DNA of 64,000 nucleotides, from assembly GCF_007280555.1 (NCBI RefSeq), contig NZ_VKDB01000001.1, forward strand, positions 248,001-312,000. The letters run 5' to 3'. This document shows, in pieces, positions 17,657 through 26,467 of this stretch (its first letter is position 1; the number at the start of each line of letters is the position of its first letter). Made by a program: the position numbers and the translations under genes. The notes below the pieces were generated by a model. The model saw nothing but the letters and a program-made list of their open reading frames with translations, was not told the origin of the DNA and made no database searches. This stretch comes from Deinococcus detaillensis (GTDB taxonomy: Bacteria > Deinococcota > Deinococci > Deinococcales > Deinococcaceae).

Positions 17657-19089
17657 GCCCCGCTCACTTGCCCACTAAGGTCGTCGTAGGGCAGCCCCAA
17701 AACCTGTCCCGCGCCGTTCCAGCCGCTCAGCAGCGAGAGCGGCACGCCGCCGCCGGGATGCACCGTGCCGCCGACTTGCACCAGATTGCGGGCCGCCGTA
17801 TATGTCCAGCCGGGGCGCAGGCTGCCCAACAGACCGTGCGGAGCTGCGCCGTAAATCGCGCCGCCCATCCCGGTCAGGGCGTAGAGGGCCGGATCGAGCG
17901 GCAGCCAACTGCTGACTGGCAAGGCTGCGCCGTACTTCTCTGCGTAGCGGGCCTGCAAGTTGTCCAAGAGGGCCGCGCCGTAAGTGTAAGGATCGGCGAC
18001 GATATTGGGATTGGGCGGCGCGTTGATCAGCAAGAAAGCCCGCTGGCCGTCGAGGTGCAGGTACAGCGCCGGATCGCTGGGCAGCTTACCGAGAGCGATA
18101 TCGCGCCATTCCTGCCGGTACTCCGCCGGAAAAAACAGGTGGTGGGCGCGGCCCACGTCGCGCTCCAGCCGCAGCTGCAGGGCAAAGCCGCTGATGCCGC
18201 GCGGCGCTTTTTCTGGTGGCAGCCCCAGCCACTTGGCGGTGGTGGCGTGGTCGGCGGCGCTGACCCACTGCTCGGCGCTGTACGCTCCCTGATCGGTGTG
18301 CGCCCCGATAATCTGGCGGCCAGAGCGCAGCAGGTGCTTGACCGTCACGCCGTACTCGAATCTCACGCCGAGTTGCTCAGCTTCCTCGCCCAATCGGGCC
18401 GCCAACGCTCCCAGGCCCCCCGACGGCCCTTCGCCCAAATGCCACACCCCCATACCCAGTTCGACCCAGGCGATGTTGTGCAGCACGGCGGGAGCTTTGT
18501 AAGGATTGGCTCCCAAGTAAGTGGCAAAGCGCAGCCAGAAGGGCGTCAGCAGCGGGCCACTTTGCACCAGTTGCGCCAGGCTTTTCAGCGGCGCGGCGCG
18601 GCGGCCCTTGGTGAGCGCGTAGCGGGCCAGCTGAACTCGGCTGGGCGGCGGGCCAAACAAAAACGTGGGCGCGGCGTCTTGGTACATTTGGCGCGAGACA
18701 TCCAGCAACCGGCGGTACTGGCTCGCCTCGCTGCGGCTGAGCTGCGCCAGTGTGCTGTCCAAGTTGCCCGCCACGTTCAGCGCTTCGGGGGCAAAGGTGC
18801 GCCCAGAGAGCTTGCCCGCGTAGTGGTAGGTGGTGGTGGGCCGCGCCGGCGTCAGCAGCGGCTGGGCCCACTCGAGGCGCTGATACAGCCCCCGGAAGAT
18901 GTCGGGCATGGTCACGACGCTGGGGCCGCTGGAAAAGTCTGTCCAGCCCAGCGCCGCTTTGCCGCCGGGGCGCTCCAAGCGGTCAAGCACCGTGACTGAC
19001 GCTCCGGCCCGTGCCAGCCGCAGCGCCGCCGCCAGCCCCGCAAAGCCTGCGCCGAGAACGATGGTACTGGGAGGCCGAGAACGCGTCAT
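17653..19089 (-). CDS. FAD-dependent carotenoid desaturase (CrtI/CrtD family)
   Basis: A 478-residue amine-oxidase-fold flavoprotein. The N-terminal dinucleotide motif is VLGAGFAGLAAALRLARAG, followed by ASVTVLDRLERPGGKAA. The C-terminal end LVQVGGTVHPGGGVPLSLLSGWNGAGQVLG is the phytoene-desaturase-family FAD signature. Phytoene desaturases, carotenoid 3',4'-desaturases and ketolases share this layout. In the deinoxanthin pathway CrtI, CrtD and CrtO are all of this type. The length of 478 fits CrtD better than CrtI, which is longer. TATCTT lies 7 nt before the ATG. It is the first gene of a two-gene unit with the P450. Confidence 0.82.
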   Translation of the reverse strand: MTRSRPPSTIVLGAGFAGLAAALRLARAGASVTVLDRLERPGGKAALGWTDFSSGPSVVTMPDIFRGLYQRLEWAQPLLTPARPTTTYHYAGKLSGRTFAPEALNVAGNLDSTLAQLSRSEASQYRRLLDVSRQMYQDAAPTFLFGPPPSRVQLARYALTKGRRAAPLKSLAQLVQSGPLLTPFWLRFATYLGANPYKAPAVLHNIAWVELGMGVWHLGEGPSGGLGALAARLGEEAEQLGVRFEYGVTVKHLLRSGRQIIGAHTDQGAYSAEQWVSAADHATTAKWLGLPPEKAPRGISGFALQLRLERDVGRAHHLFFPAEYRQEWRDIALGKLPSDPALYLHLDGQRAFLLINAPPNPNIVADPYTYGAALLDNLQARYAEKYGAALPVSSWLPLDPALYALTGMGGAIYGAAPHGLLGSLRPGWTYTAARNLVQVGGTVHPGGGVPLSLLSGWNGAGQVLGLPYDDLSGQVSGA

Positions 19090-19375
19090 GCTTGAAAAGA
19101 TACACGGCTGGGCGCTTTGTTCGGCGATACCAACTGAGCTGGGCTTACAAATGGTGGCCTGCCCGCTCTGCGCCTATTCGAATGAAAGCGCTGTGTAGGG
19201 CGCTGTTTGGCCGCTCAACCTGGAAGTCAGCGTGAAATTTGTCATACTTCTGTGTGAACGGCTTTTGTAAGGTTGGCAAGCAGAATACAGCTCTGCTGAC
19301 GTCTGGGACGGTTGTAAGCGGGACAGGGGTGAGCGGTCTGGCCGAGTCCAGTCGAGTGAGGGTAGAGAGAAGCTG
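19090..19375. other. Spacer upstream of the dCache-GGDEF gene
   Basis: This 286-bp spacer lies between two divergent genes and should hold promoters for both. On the minus strand TATCTT lies 7 nt before the desaturase start. No further gene, hairpin or operator could be supported. Confidence 0.4.
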
Positions 19376-21064
19376 ATGTTTCCTGATTTCCGAAAATTTT
19401 CTTCTTCCGCTGCTGCGCTGACGCCCCGGCAGGCGTCCCGCGTTTTTTCGTGGACGCGCTTCATGATTTTGCTGGCGCTGCTCCTGATCTTGGTCGGCAG
19501 CATGAGCGCCGTGCTGTGGGCCAACCGGCGCAGCGGTGAAGCCATCCTCAAAGCGCAGGCGCGGGACGGGTTGATGCAGCTTGTGCGCGTGACCGGCGAC
19601 AACGTGGGCGCTTACCTGCAAACCGCTTTGCAGATCGTGAGCATCAACCGCTCGCTGATTTTGTCGGGGCAGCTCGATGTCAGCAGCAGCGCCGATGTCA
19701 CGCTGACGTTCAACACCATGCTGTACGCCATCAAGCAGCTCGACGGCGTGCTGCTCGGCCATACCGACGGGCGTTTTGAATATGTGCGGCGCGGCGGCAG
19801 TGGGCTTTACATCAAGGTCATCGAGCGGGGCGGACAAAACCGCAGCGAGGTGACCCAGCTCGACGCCGAGAACCGGGTGGTGTCCCGGGTCACGGCGGCA
19901 GATCCCTACGACCCGCGCACCCGACTTTGGTACAAGCTGGCGCTCGAAAAACCGGGTCAGAGCGTTTGGACGCCGCCTTACGTGTTCGCCTCATCGCAGT
20001 TGCCCGGCGTCACGGTGGCCACTGCCCTGATTGCCCCCGGCGGCATGCGGGTGGTCGTCGGCACCGATGTCCGGCTCAGCGGCCTCGTGCAGCTTCTCGA
20101 AAACCTCAAGCTGACACCCGGAGGCCGCGCCTTTATCACCGACAGTCAGGGCCACGCCATCGCGACCTCAAGAGCTTGGCCGCGTGACGTGCAGGGACGG
20201 GTGCCGACGCTGAGAGAAGTCGGTGATCCGGCGCTGGGAGCCCTTTTAGAAGGCGGCGCTTTGCTGAGCCTCCAAAAAAATGCCGAGCTGACCCGCCGTT
20301 ACAGCGTGGGCAACGAAGCCTACTCGGCGGTGCTGCACCGGGTCGAAGTGCAGCCGGGCGTGTACTGGGTGGTCGGTGTCTACGCGCCTGACCGTGATTT
20401 TGTCAGCGACCTGAGCGGGGTGGCCCGCCAGCAACTGATTCTCACGGCGGCCCTGATCCTCCTGACCATCTTGGTGGCTTGGCCGCTGGCCTTCAGCGCC
20501 ACCCAACCCTTGGCCGCGCTTCAGCGCCAAGCCAGCACCGACGCCCTGACCGGTCTGCGCAACCGCGCCAGCTTTTTGGCGCAACTCGCCGAGGACTTGG
20601 GAAGAAAAACCCTGAGCGCTACCGAATTGGGTGTGGCGATTCTCGACCTCGACAGCTTCAAGGCCATCAACGACACGTTCGGACACGGGGTTGGCGACGA
20701 AGTGTTGCAGGCGTTCAGCACCTTTTTGCTGGCGGCGACGTTGCCCGGCGACACGGTAGGGCGTTTGGGCGGCGACGAATTTGCGCTGCTCCTGCGCGGC
20801 CCGAATCAGGCCGAGGTGCGTCTGCGTTTGGAAGGCCTCTTGGAACAGCTGGCCTCGAAGCCGCTGGAAGTTCGGGGAGTCAGCCGCGAGCTTCAGGCGA
20901 CGGCGGGCCTGGTCTTCCACGCGCCTCAAGCGGCGGCCACGCACTTGGCCCGCAGCCGCGAGCAACTGGCCAGTCATCTGCTGGCCCGCGCCGACGCCGC
21001 GCTGATCGGCGGCAAGCGGCTGGAGAAGGGCCGCGTGTGGGTCGGTGACGAAGTCGAGCGCTGA
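19376..21064 (+). CDS. dCache-type GGDEF diguanylate cyclase
   Basis: A 562-residue sensor. One transmembrane helix near residues 25-46 is followed by an extracytoplasmic region of about 310 residues with Cache-like text (DPYDPRTRLWYKLALEKPGQ and VWTPPYVF), a second helix near 350-372 and a GGDEF domain starting TDALTGLRNR. The signature RLGGDEF is near residue 465. The RxxD I-site is not present. dCache domains bind small ligands such as amino acids. It would synthesise cyclic di-GMP in response to an outside cue. The first ATG after an upstream spacer of 286 bp is used. Confidence 0.9.
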   Translation: MFPDFRKFSSSAAALTPRQASRVFSWTRFMILLALLLILVGSMSAVLWANRRSGEAILKAQARDGLMQLVRVTGDNVGAYLQTALQIVSINRSLILSGQLDVSSSADVTLTFNTMLYAIKQLDGVLLGHTDGRFEYVRRGGSGLYIKVIERGGQNRSEVTQLDAENRVVSRVTAADPYDPRTRLWYKLALEKPGQSVWTPPYVFASSQLPGVTVATALIAPGGMRVVVGTDVRLSGLVQLLENLKLTPGGRAFITDSQGHAIATSRAWPRDVQGRVPTLREVGDPALGALLEGGALLSLQKNAELTRRYSVGNEAYSAVLHRVEVQPGVYWVVGVYAPDRDFVSDLSGVARQQLILTAALILLTILVAWPLAFSATQPLAALQRQASTDALTGLRNRASFLAQLAEDLGRKTLSATELGVAILDLDSFKAINDTFGHGVGDEVLQAFSTFLLAATLPGDTVGRLGGDEFALLLRGPNQAEVRLRLEGLLEQLASKPLEVRGVSRELQATAGLVFHAPQAAATHLARSREQLASHLLARADAALIGGKRLEKGRVWVGDEVER

Positions 21065-21451
21065 GGTCAAGGTGAGGTCAACGCCCCGAATTTAGGCCGC
21101 TGAAGTCAGCGCCGAAATGGGGAAAGTCGGCCTGTCATCTGGCACTCGGTGATGGAGCGCTAAGCGCCGTGGTCGCTTTGCTCTAATCAAACCGCCGGAC
21201 GAAATGGTGTATCTTGTGTCTTGAAGTAGACGGGCTACAATATGTAGTACCGGATACACCGAGATCTTCCCAAAGCCTGAGCCGGAACGAAACTCAATCC
21301 GGCGTTGCCATGCTTTGAGAAGCTTACACGTTTTGCCCGCCGTTTGCCCGCCCGCGCCAGGAGTGTCGATGTCCATCCCTTTAACCTCAACTCAGTGCCG
21401 AGGCTATGCACAGGCGCTTTCTCCCTTGCCGCTGGCTTGGACGGCCTGCTG
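21065..21451 (+). other. Long upstream region of the nrd operon
   Basis: This 387-bp gene-free stretch carries the nrd promoter and NrdR-box-like sites (21204-21250) and then a leader of about 200 nt. GGTGTATC (21206-21213) and GATACACC (21253-21260) form a perfect 8-bp inverted repeat that brackets the promoter. No cobalamin or other riboswitch consensus was seen in the leader. Confidence 0.6.
21204..21250 (+). promoter_or_regulatory. nrd promoter with two NrdR-box-like sites
   Basis: TTGTGT (21214-21219) and TACAAT (21236-21241), 16 nt apart, form a promoter. CTACAATATGTAGTAC (21235-21250) matches the NrdR box core aCwAtATaTwGt at 11 of 12 positions and covers the -10. A weaker box with a good right half TCTTGTGT (21204-21219) has its centre 31 bp upstream. 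Paired boxes about 31-32 bp apart are the normal NrdR operator, by which the repressor senses ATP/dATP. Confidence 0.7.
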
Positions 21452-21862
21452 ATGCAGCTCGTCTACGATTCGCTGACCGGCAATGTCCGCCGCTTCGCTG
21501 AAGATGTGTCGCGGCAGCTCGGCGGAATGCCGCTGTTCGCCGTCAGCAAAGCCCAAGACTTGCCTGACGACGATTATTTGCTGCTGACCTACACCTTCGG
21601 CACCGGAGGTGTGCCGGCCAGCACCCAGGCGTTTTTGCAACAGCGGGCAGCGGGGCTACGCGGCGTGGTTTCGAGCGGTTCGTTTCACTGGGGCCAGAAC
21701 TTCGCCCGCGCCGCCGACGTGATCGCTGGGCAGTACGGTGTGCCGGTGGTCGCCAAAGTCAATAAAGCGGGCAGCGCCGCCGACCGGATGCGGGTGCTGG
21801 CGTGGATCAATGAGCAGGAAGAACGAGCCGGAAATAGCAAAGACGTGGAGGATGTGAACTGA
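21452..21862 (+). CDS. nrdI: NrdI flavodoxin-like protein of class Ib ribonucleotide reductase
   Basis: 136 residues from the ATG at 21452, which gives the conserved NrdI beginning LVYDSLTGNVRRFAEDV, the FMN phosphate-binding loop. A longer frame adds 49 unconserved residues. Other NrdI features are LLTYTFGTGGVP and GVVSSGSFHWGQNFARAADVIA. NrdI supplies an oxidant to the NrdF metal site to build the dimanganese-tyrosyl radical. Its stop codon overlaps the nrdE start by 1 nt. No good Shine-Dalgarno sequence precedes the ATG despite the long leader. Confidence 0.93.
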   Translation: MQLVYDSLTGNVRRFAEDVSRQLGGMPLFAVSKAQDLPDDDYLLLTYTFGTGGVPASTQAFLQQRAAGLRGVVSSGSFHWGQNFARAADVIAGQYGVPVVAKVNKAGSAADRMRVLAWINEQEERAGNSKDVEDVN

Positions 21863-23949
21863 TGGAACGCTGGATTGAACTCAACAACAAAGTGATCGCC
21901 GGAAATGTGGTGCAGCCTCAACATGACAGCGAAGCGCTGCAAGTCTACTTTCAGGAGAAAGTCAACCCCAATACAGTCTTTTTTCATGATTTGAAAGAAA
22001 AAATCCGGTATTTGACCGATCATGGCCTCTGGGACGCAACGCTTTTTGAGCGCTACAGTGCCGAAGAAGTGCGCTCAGTCTTTGAACGCGCTTACAGCTA
22101 TAAATTCCGTTTCAAGAGCTTTATGGGGGCCAGCAAGTTTTACAACGAGTACGCCACCATGACGCCGGACCGGAGCCGCTGGCTGGAGCGTTACGAAGAC
22201 CGGATGGCCATCACGGCGCTGGCCCGTTCGGAGAGCGCGGATGAAGCGCTGGAACTCGTCCACCATTTGGTCAACCAAACGTTTACGCCCGCCACGCCCA
22301 CGCTGATGAATTCCGGCAAAGCCAACACTGGGCGCTTGGTGAGCTGCTTTTTGCTGCAAGACTGCACCGACAACTTGGATTCAATTACCAAAACGCTGTC
22401 GTTCGTAGCCGAACTCAGCAAGGGCGGCGGCGGCATCGGGGTGGAGGTCAGCAACTTGCGGGCACGCGGCGAGAGCTTGCGCGGCATTCAAAATGTCACC
22501 AAAGGCGTGCTGGGCGTCGCCAAGATGCTCGACAACATGCTGCGCTACGCCGATCAAGCTGGGCAGCGGCCCGGAGCTGGGGCAATCTATCTCAACGTCA
22601 TGCACGCCGACTTTCTGGACGTGCTGAGCGCCAAGAAAATCGCTTCCGACGAGGATTCCCGCCTCAAAACCCTCAGCGTCGGCGCGACCATTCCCGATAT
22701 TTTCATGGAAAAAGCGCGGCTGGGCGAGGACATTTTTCAGTTTTACCCGCATTCGCTCTGGCAAGAAACCGGAAAAGAGTTCAGCGACATCGACTGGACA
22801 CGCGACTACCAAGCGCTGGCCGACAACGCCAATATCCGCAAGAAGCGCGTCTCGGCCCGCCGGGTGCTGGAAGACATCGCCGTGACGCAGGGCGAGAGCG
22901 GCTATCCGTATTTGCTGTTCGAAGGCAATGCCAACCGCGCCAACCCGATTGCCAACGTCGGCAGCATCAAAATGAGCAACCTCTGCTCCGAGATTTTGCA
23001 GCCCACCTTGCCCAGCTACTTTCACGCCTACGGCCAGGAAGCCAAAGACCGCATTGGGCTGGACGTGTCGTGCAACCTGTCATCACTGGTGATCGAGCAG
23101 ACCATGAACAGCGGCGACATCGGGCGGGTGGTATCGGCGGCCATTGGCCTGCTCGACAACGTGGCCCGCTCGACCAGCGTCACTGAAGTTCCCGCCGTCA
23201 AGCGGGCCAACGACGAGATGCGCTCGATTGGTTTGGGCGCAATGGGCCTGCACTCGTTTCTGGCGGGCAAGGAACTCGTCTACGGCAGCGCCGAGGCACT
23301 AGAGTTCGTGGACGTGTTTTTTGCGGCGGTGCATTACCACGCCCGCAAAGCCAGCATGCAGATCGCCCGTGACACCGGCTTCGTCTTCAAAGGGTTTGAA
23401 GGCAGCCGCTATCAGTCCGGCAAGCATTTTGCCCAGTATCTAGAGCGCGAATTTGTGCCGCACACTGCCGAAGTCACCGCTCTGTTTGAAAGCCACGCGC
23501 TGCCCAGCCGCAATGACTGGCAGCAGCTCGTCAGCGATATCAAGCAGCACGGTCTGGCGCACTCGTTCGTGATGGCGGTTGCGCCCACCGGCAGCATCAG
23601 CTATGTCTCGCACGCCAGCGCCAGCATCATGCCGATCACCGAGCGCGTAGAAACCCGCACCAGCAACAAAGCCCGCACCATTTACCCGATGCCGCACCTG
23701 TCGCCGGATACCGAGTGGTATTACGAGGAAGCCTACGACATGGATCAGCGCCGGGTATTAGACACGGTGGCTGCCGCCCAAAAGCACGTGGATCAGGGAA
23801 TCAGTTGCACGTTGTTTGTGCCGAGCACCACCAGCACCCGCGCCCTGCAAGCGTATTACCTGTATGCCTACCGACTGGGCATCAAAACGCTGTATTACAC
23901 CCGGATGCGCAAAACCAACTTGGAAGAGTGCTTGAGCTGCGTCGTTTAA
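21862..23949 (+). CDS. nrdE: Class Ib ribonucleoside-diphosphate reductase alpha subunit
   Basis: A 695-residue catalytic subunit that reduces ribonucleoside diphosphates to deoxy forms. The first redox Cys is in LVSCFLLQDCTDNLDS, the radical Cys in MSNLCSEI and the C-terminal redox pair in EECLSCVV at the very end. The N-terminal ATP-cone that allows dATP inhibition in class Ia enzymes is not present, as expected for class Ib. It is translationally coupled to nrdI and followed by nrdF after 41 nt. Confidence 0.96.
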   Translation: MERWIELNNKVIAGNVVQPQHDSEALQVYFQEKVNPNTVFFHDLKEKIRYLTDHGLWDATLFERYSAEEVRSVFERAYSYKFRFKSFMGASKFYNEYATMTPDRSRWLERYEDRMAITALARSESADEALELVHHLVNQTFTPATPTLMNSGKANTGRLVSCFLLQDCTDNLDSITKTLSFVAELSKGGGGIGVEVSNLRARGESLRGIQNVTKGVLGVAKMLDNMLRYADQAGQRPGAGAIYLNVMHADFLDVLSAKKIASDEDSRLKTLSVGATIPDIFMEKARLGEDIFQFYPHSLWQETGKEFSDIDWTRDYQALADNANIRKKRVSARRVLEDIAVTQGESGYPYLLFEGNANRANPIANVGSIKMSNLCSEILQPTLPSYFHAYGQEAKDRIGLDVSCNLSSLVIEQTMNSGDIGRVVSAAIGLLDNVARSTSVTEVPAVKRANDEMRSIGLGAMGLHSFLAGKELVYGSAEALEFVDVFFAAVHYHARKASMQIARDTGFVFKGFEGSRYQSGKHFAQYLEREFVPHTAEVTALFESHALPSRNDWQQLVSDIKQHGLAHSFVMAVAPTGSISYVSHASASIMPITERVETRTSNKARTIYPMPHLSPDTEWYYEEAYDMDQRRVLDTVAAAQKHVDQGISCTLFVPSTTSTRALQAYYLYAYRLGIKTLYYTRMRKTNLEECLSCVV

Positions 23950-23990
23950 TTTCCTCTTCCTAACCTTACTTGAATCTCTAAGGAGTATCT

Positions 23991-25013
23991 ATGTCCCCTT
24001 TCTCTGCCGCCAACTGGTCTGAACCTGAAGACAGCTTCTCTACCACCTTTTACGAGAAATACACCTCTCAATTGTGGTTTCCTGAAGAAATCCCGCTCAG
24101 CAACGACGCTTTGGTGTGGAAGGCGCTGGGTGATGAAGAACGCTGGACATACATTCACGCTTCGGCGGGCTTGAACGCTTTAGATACCTTGCAAGGTGAA
24201 ATTGGAATGCCGGTGCTGAGTGACTTGGTCGAAGGCCACATCCGAAAGGCCACGCTCCAGTTTCAAGCCACCATGGAAAATATCCACGCCCGCAGCTACA
24301 GCTTGATGAACAAAACCTTTCTGTCGACCAGCGAAGAACGCGAAGTCTTCGAGTGGATCAGAACACAGCCGCAACTTCAATTCAAAATCAGCTTTATTCA
24401 GGGCGTCTTCGCTGATCCTGATGTGTCCAATCTGGGTCTCTGGAAAAAACTTGCGGTGTCGTGCATGTTGGAAACGGCTTTGTTCTACAGTGGCTTCTTT
24501 TATCCGTTGTATATGGCTGGGCAAGGCCGGATGGTTTCGGCAGGTGAGATTTTCAATTTGATTATCTTGGATGAAGCGCTGCATGGCGTATACGTGGCGC
24601 TGCTGGCGCAGGAGAAGTTCAATTTGATGAATCCTGCCGAGCAGGCCTACGCCAAAGCCTGGTACAACCAAACTTTACAGACGCTTTATCAAAATGAACT
24701 GGCTTATACCGACGTGCTGTATGCCGGCGTGAACTTGACTGGCGAAGTCAAGCGTTTTATCCGCTTTAACTGCAATGTCTTGGCCGATAACTTGGCTTTG
24801 GAGCGCCCCTTTCCCGATGAGGAAATCAACGCGGTAGTGCAAAACGGCATCGAAGCACGCGGCACCACCCACGATTTTTTCAGCGCCAAAGGCAGCAGCT
24901 ACAGCAAAGTGCGGGTCGAAACGCTGAGCGACGCCGACGTGGAAGCCATCTGGGCCGGCGGATTCCCCGATTTGGACAACACGAATCAGCCTGTGCGGGT
25001 GAGCCATGACTGA
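23991..25013 (+). CDS. nrdF: Class Ib ribonucleoside-diphosphate reductase beta subunit
   Basis: A 340-residue radical-generating subunit. Metal-ligand helices can be followed: DEERWTYIHASAG, ATMENIHARSYSLM and ETALFYSGFFYPLY, then IILDEALHGVYVALL. The Tyr that carries the radical lies in this bundle. AAGGAG stands 8 nt before the ATG. Its last codons overlap the start of the thioredoxin-like gene by 8 nt. With NrdI it assembles a dimanganese or diiron cofactor. Confidence 0.95.
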   Translation: MSPFSAANWSEPEDSFSTTFYEKYTSQLWFPEEIPLSNDALVWKALGDEERWTYIHASAGLNALDTLQGEIGMPVLSDLVEGHIRKATLQFQATMENIHARSYSLMNKTFLSTSEEREVFEWIRTQPQLQFKISFIQGVFADPDVSNLGLWKKLAVSCMLETALFYSGFFYPLYMAGQGRMVSAGEIFNLIILDEALHGVYVALLAQEKFNLMNPAEQAYAKAWYNQTLQTLYQNELAYTDVLYAGVNLTGEVKRFIRFNCNVLADNLALERPFPDEEINAVVQNGIEARGTTHDFFSAKGSSYSKVRVETLSDADVEAIWAGGFPDLDNTNQPVRVSHD

Positions 25014-25278
25014 AGCACCGAGCAAACCATTCGTGCTGCTGACCCAAAACGACTGCCCCAATTGTGAGCGCCTCAAGATGATGCTGGCCAAGCCGCTCAA
25101 AGGCCAGTTCGACGAGCAGATCATGACGGTTCACCGCCAAAACGACGCAGACGAATTCGCCGCCCTGACCGCCGCGCACTTCATTCAAACCACGCCCGCG
25201 CTGCTGCATCTGCCGTCGGGCAAGGTGCTGCTGCAAACCTCGGGGTTGGGCGAAGTTCAGCGGTTCTTGCGGGGTTAG
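25006..25278 (+). CDS. NrdH-like glutaredoxin/thioredoxin-fold protein
   Basis: A 90-residue thioredoxin-fold protein with the redox motif CPNC near residues 18-21 and the cis-Pro region IQTTPALLHLPSGKVL. It overlaps nrdF by 8 nt, so it very likely returns electrons to NrdE, the role of NrdH. The motif and C-terminus differ from classical NrdH (CVQC), so the gene symbol is left open. The TAG stop codon is the first three bases of element copy B. Confidence 0.8.
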   Translation: MTEAPSKPFVLLTQNDCPNCERLKMMLAKPLKGQFDEQIMTVHRQNDADEFAALTAAHFIQTTPALLHLPSGKVLLQTSGLGEVQRFLRG

Positions 25279-25403
25279 AGCATTTGTCGTAAAAGTTGCA
25301 AGACTTTTACGACCGAGTGGAGCGAGTGAAATATGTGCTAGAGCAGATGGGAGTGGAATTGGTGGGGTGCTTTCCACAACAATGGAACGGACAAACGCTC
25401 TAG
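25276..25403 (+). mobile_element. MITE-like palindromic element, copy B
   Basis: A 128-bp element with terminal inverted repeats TAGAGCATTTGTC (left) and TAGAGCGTTTGTCC (right, minus strand). A perfect 11-bp hairpin (25286-25296 with 25303-25313) is followed by CGAGTGGAGCGAG and GGGAGTGGAAT blocks. Copy A shares the ends, a hairpin at the same place and the GGGAGTGGAAT block; copy C at 34724-34852 shares the hairpin plus GGAGCGAG and GGGAGTG blocks. Its left end forms the TAG stop of the thioredoxin-like gene. Only 7 nt separate its right end from the stop of the convergent WYL regulator. No transposase is encoded. Confidence 0.7.
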
Positions 25404-25410
25404 GGGAGAG

Positions 25411-26373
25411 TCAGCCCCCAACCTCGGCCAGCGCCCGGCACCGTTCGGCCAATTTGCCAAACGTAGCGTAGAGCTGCGGCGGCGCAGCAATTCGCACTTC
25501 ACAGCACAGGCCCAGCAGCATGGCGGCAAACGCTTCCAAGTGCTCCCGCTGGGCCTGCAGTCTTGTCCCGCCGTTTTCGTTTTCCTCAGTCAAGGTGACG
25601 CCCCAAGTCGAGACTCGTCCGCGCAGCGCACTGGAAGGCAGATTCAGCCAAACATCGATGTGGTGACTTTCGGGGGTGTCGGGCCAAGTGGCCCGCAAGT
25701 GGCTCAGCACGTCGAAGTCCTCGGGCGGCACAAACGAAGCGTCCAGCACCGTGAGGGCCGACATCCGGTCTAATCGGAAACAGCGCAGCGCCTCGCGGCT
25801 GTGGCAGCGCCCCACCGCGTACCAACTGCCGCCGAACTGAGCGACGCGGTAGATGTCCACCGTTCGCAGCGAGTCCACATTGAGGCGCGAGCGGTAAGCA
25901 AACTGCGCGGCCTTAGCGTGGCGCACGGCCCGCAGCAGCGTGGCCAGCAGCGCGGCGTCGGTGCTGACGGTCCACGCCGCCGTGTCGAGTTGCACGGCTT
26001 GTTCGATGGCCTCCATGTCTTGGCGCAGGGCGTGCGGCAGGGTGCGGCGCAGTTTGGCTCCCGCGCTGTGTGCGGCCGGCGTCAGAGCGGTGAGGCCGAG
26101 GTGTTGAAGAGCCTTGAGGCCCAGCGCGAGGCTGAGGGCTTCTTCTCCGCTGAACATCAGGGGCGGCAACCGGAAGCCGGGCTTGAGGCGGTACGCGCCG
26201 CCCACACCCCGCTTGCCCTCCACCGGAATGCCCAAGTCTTGCAGCCGCGCCACGTAGCGCTGCACCGTGCGCGGGCTGACTTCGAGGCGGCGGGCCAGTT
26301 CGCTGCCCGTCACCTGTTCGCGTTCTTGCAGCAGTTCCAGCACCGTCAGTACCCGCATGGAGGGATCGTACAT
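25411..26373 (-). CDS. WYL-domain transcriptional regulator (YafY/DeoR-type HTH)
   Basis: A 320-residue regulator. The N-terminal helix-turn-helix reads LTVLELLQEREQVTGSELARRLEVSPRTVQRYVARL. The central WYL region includes the segment YRVAQFGGSWYAVGRCHSREALRCFRLDRM, and a C-terminal WCX extension follows. WYL domains sense small ligands or nucleic acids. It is divergent from the DinB gene, 94 nt apart, which makes DinB a probable target. Its stop codon abuts element copy B. Confidence 0.88.
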   Translation of the reverse strand: MYDPSMRVLTVLELLQEREQVTGSELARRLEVSPRTVQRYVARLQDLGIPVEGKRGVGGAYRLKPGFRLPPLMFSGEEALSLALGLKALQHLGLTALTPAAHSAGAKLRRTLPHALRQDMEAIEQAVQLDTAAWTVSTDAALLATLLRAVRHAKAAQFAYRSRLNVDSLRTVDIYRVAQFGGSWYAVGRCHSREALRCFRLDRMSALTVLDASFVPPEDFDVLSHLRATWPDTPESHHIDVWLNLPSSALRGRVSTWGVTLTEENENGGTRLQAQREHLEAFAAMLLGLCCEVRIAAPPQLYATFGKLAERCRALAEVGG

Positions 26374-26467
26374 ACCGACTATCTTGCCCTATAAACACGA
26401 CAAGTCCTGACGGGTATCAGCATTAAGCTGAGAGCAGAACCACCCAGACCCATTTGGAGGTGTTTGT

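Noticed and set aside
17668..18999. 443-codon plus-strand frame opposite the carotenoid desaturase
   Set aside because: Arg/Gln/Ala-rich shadow of a well-supported gene; no domain and no start signals.
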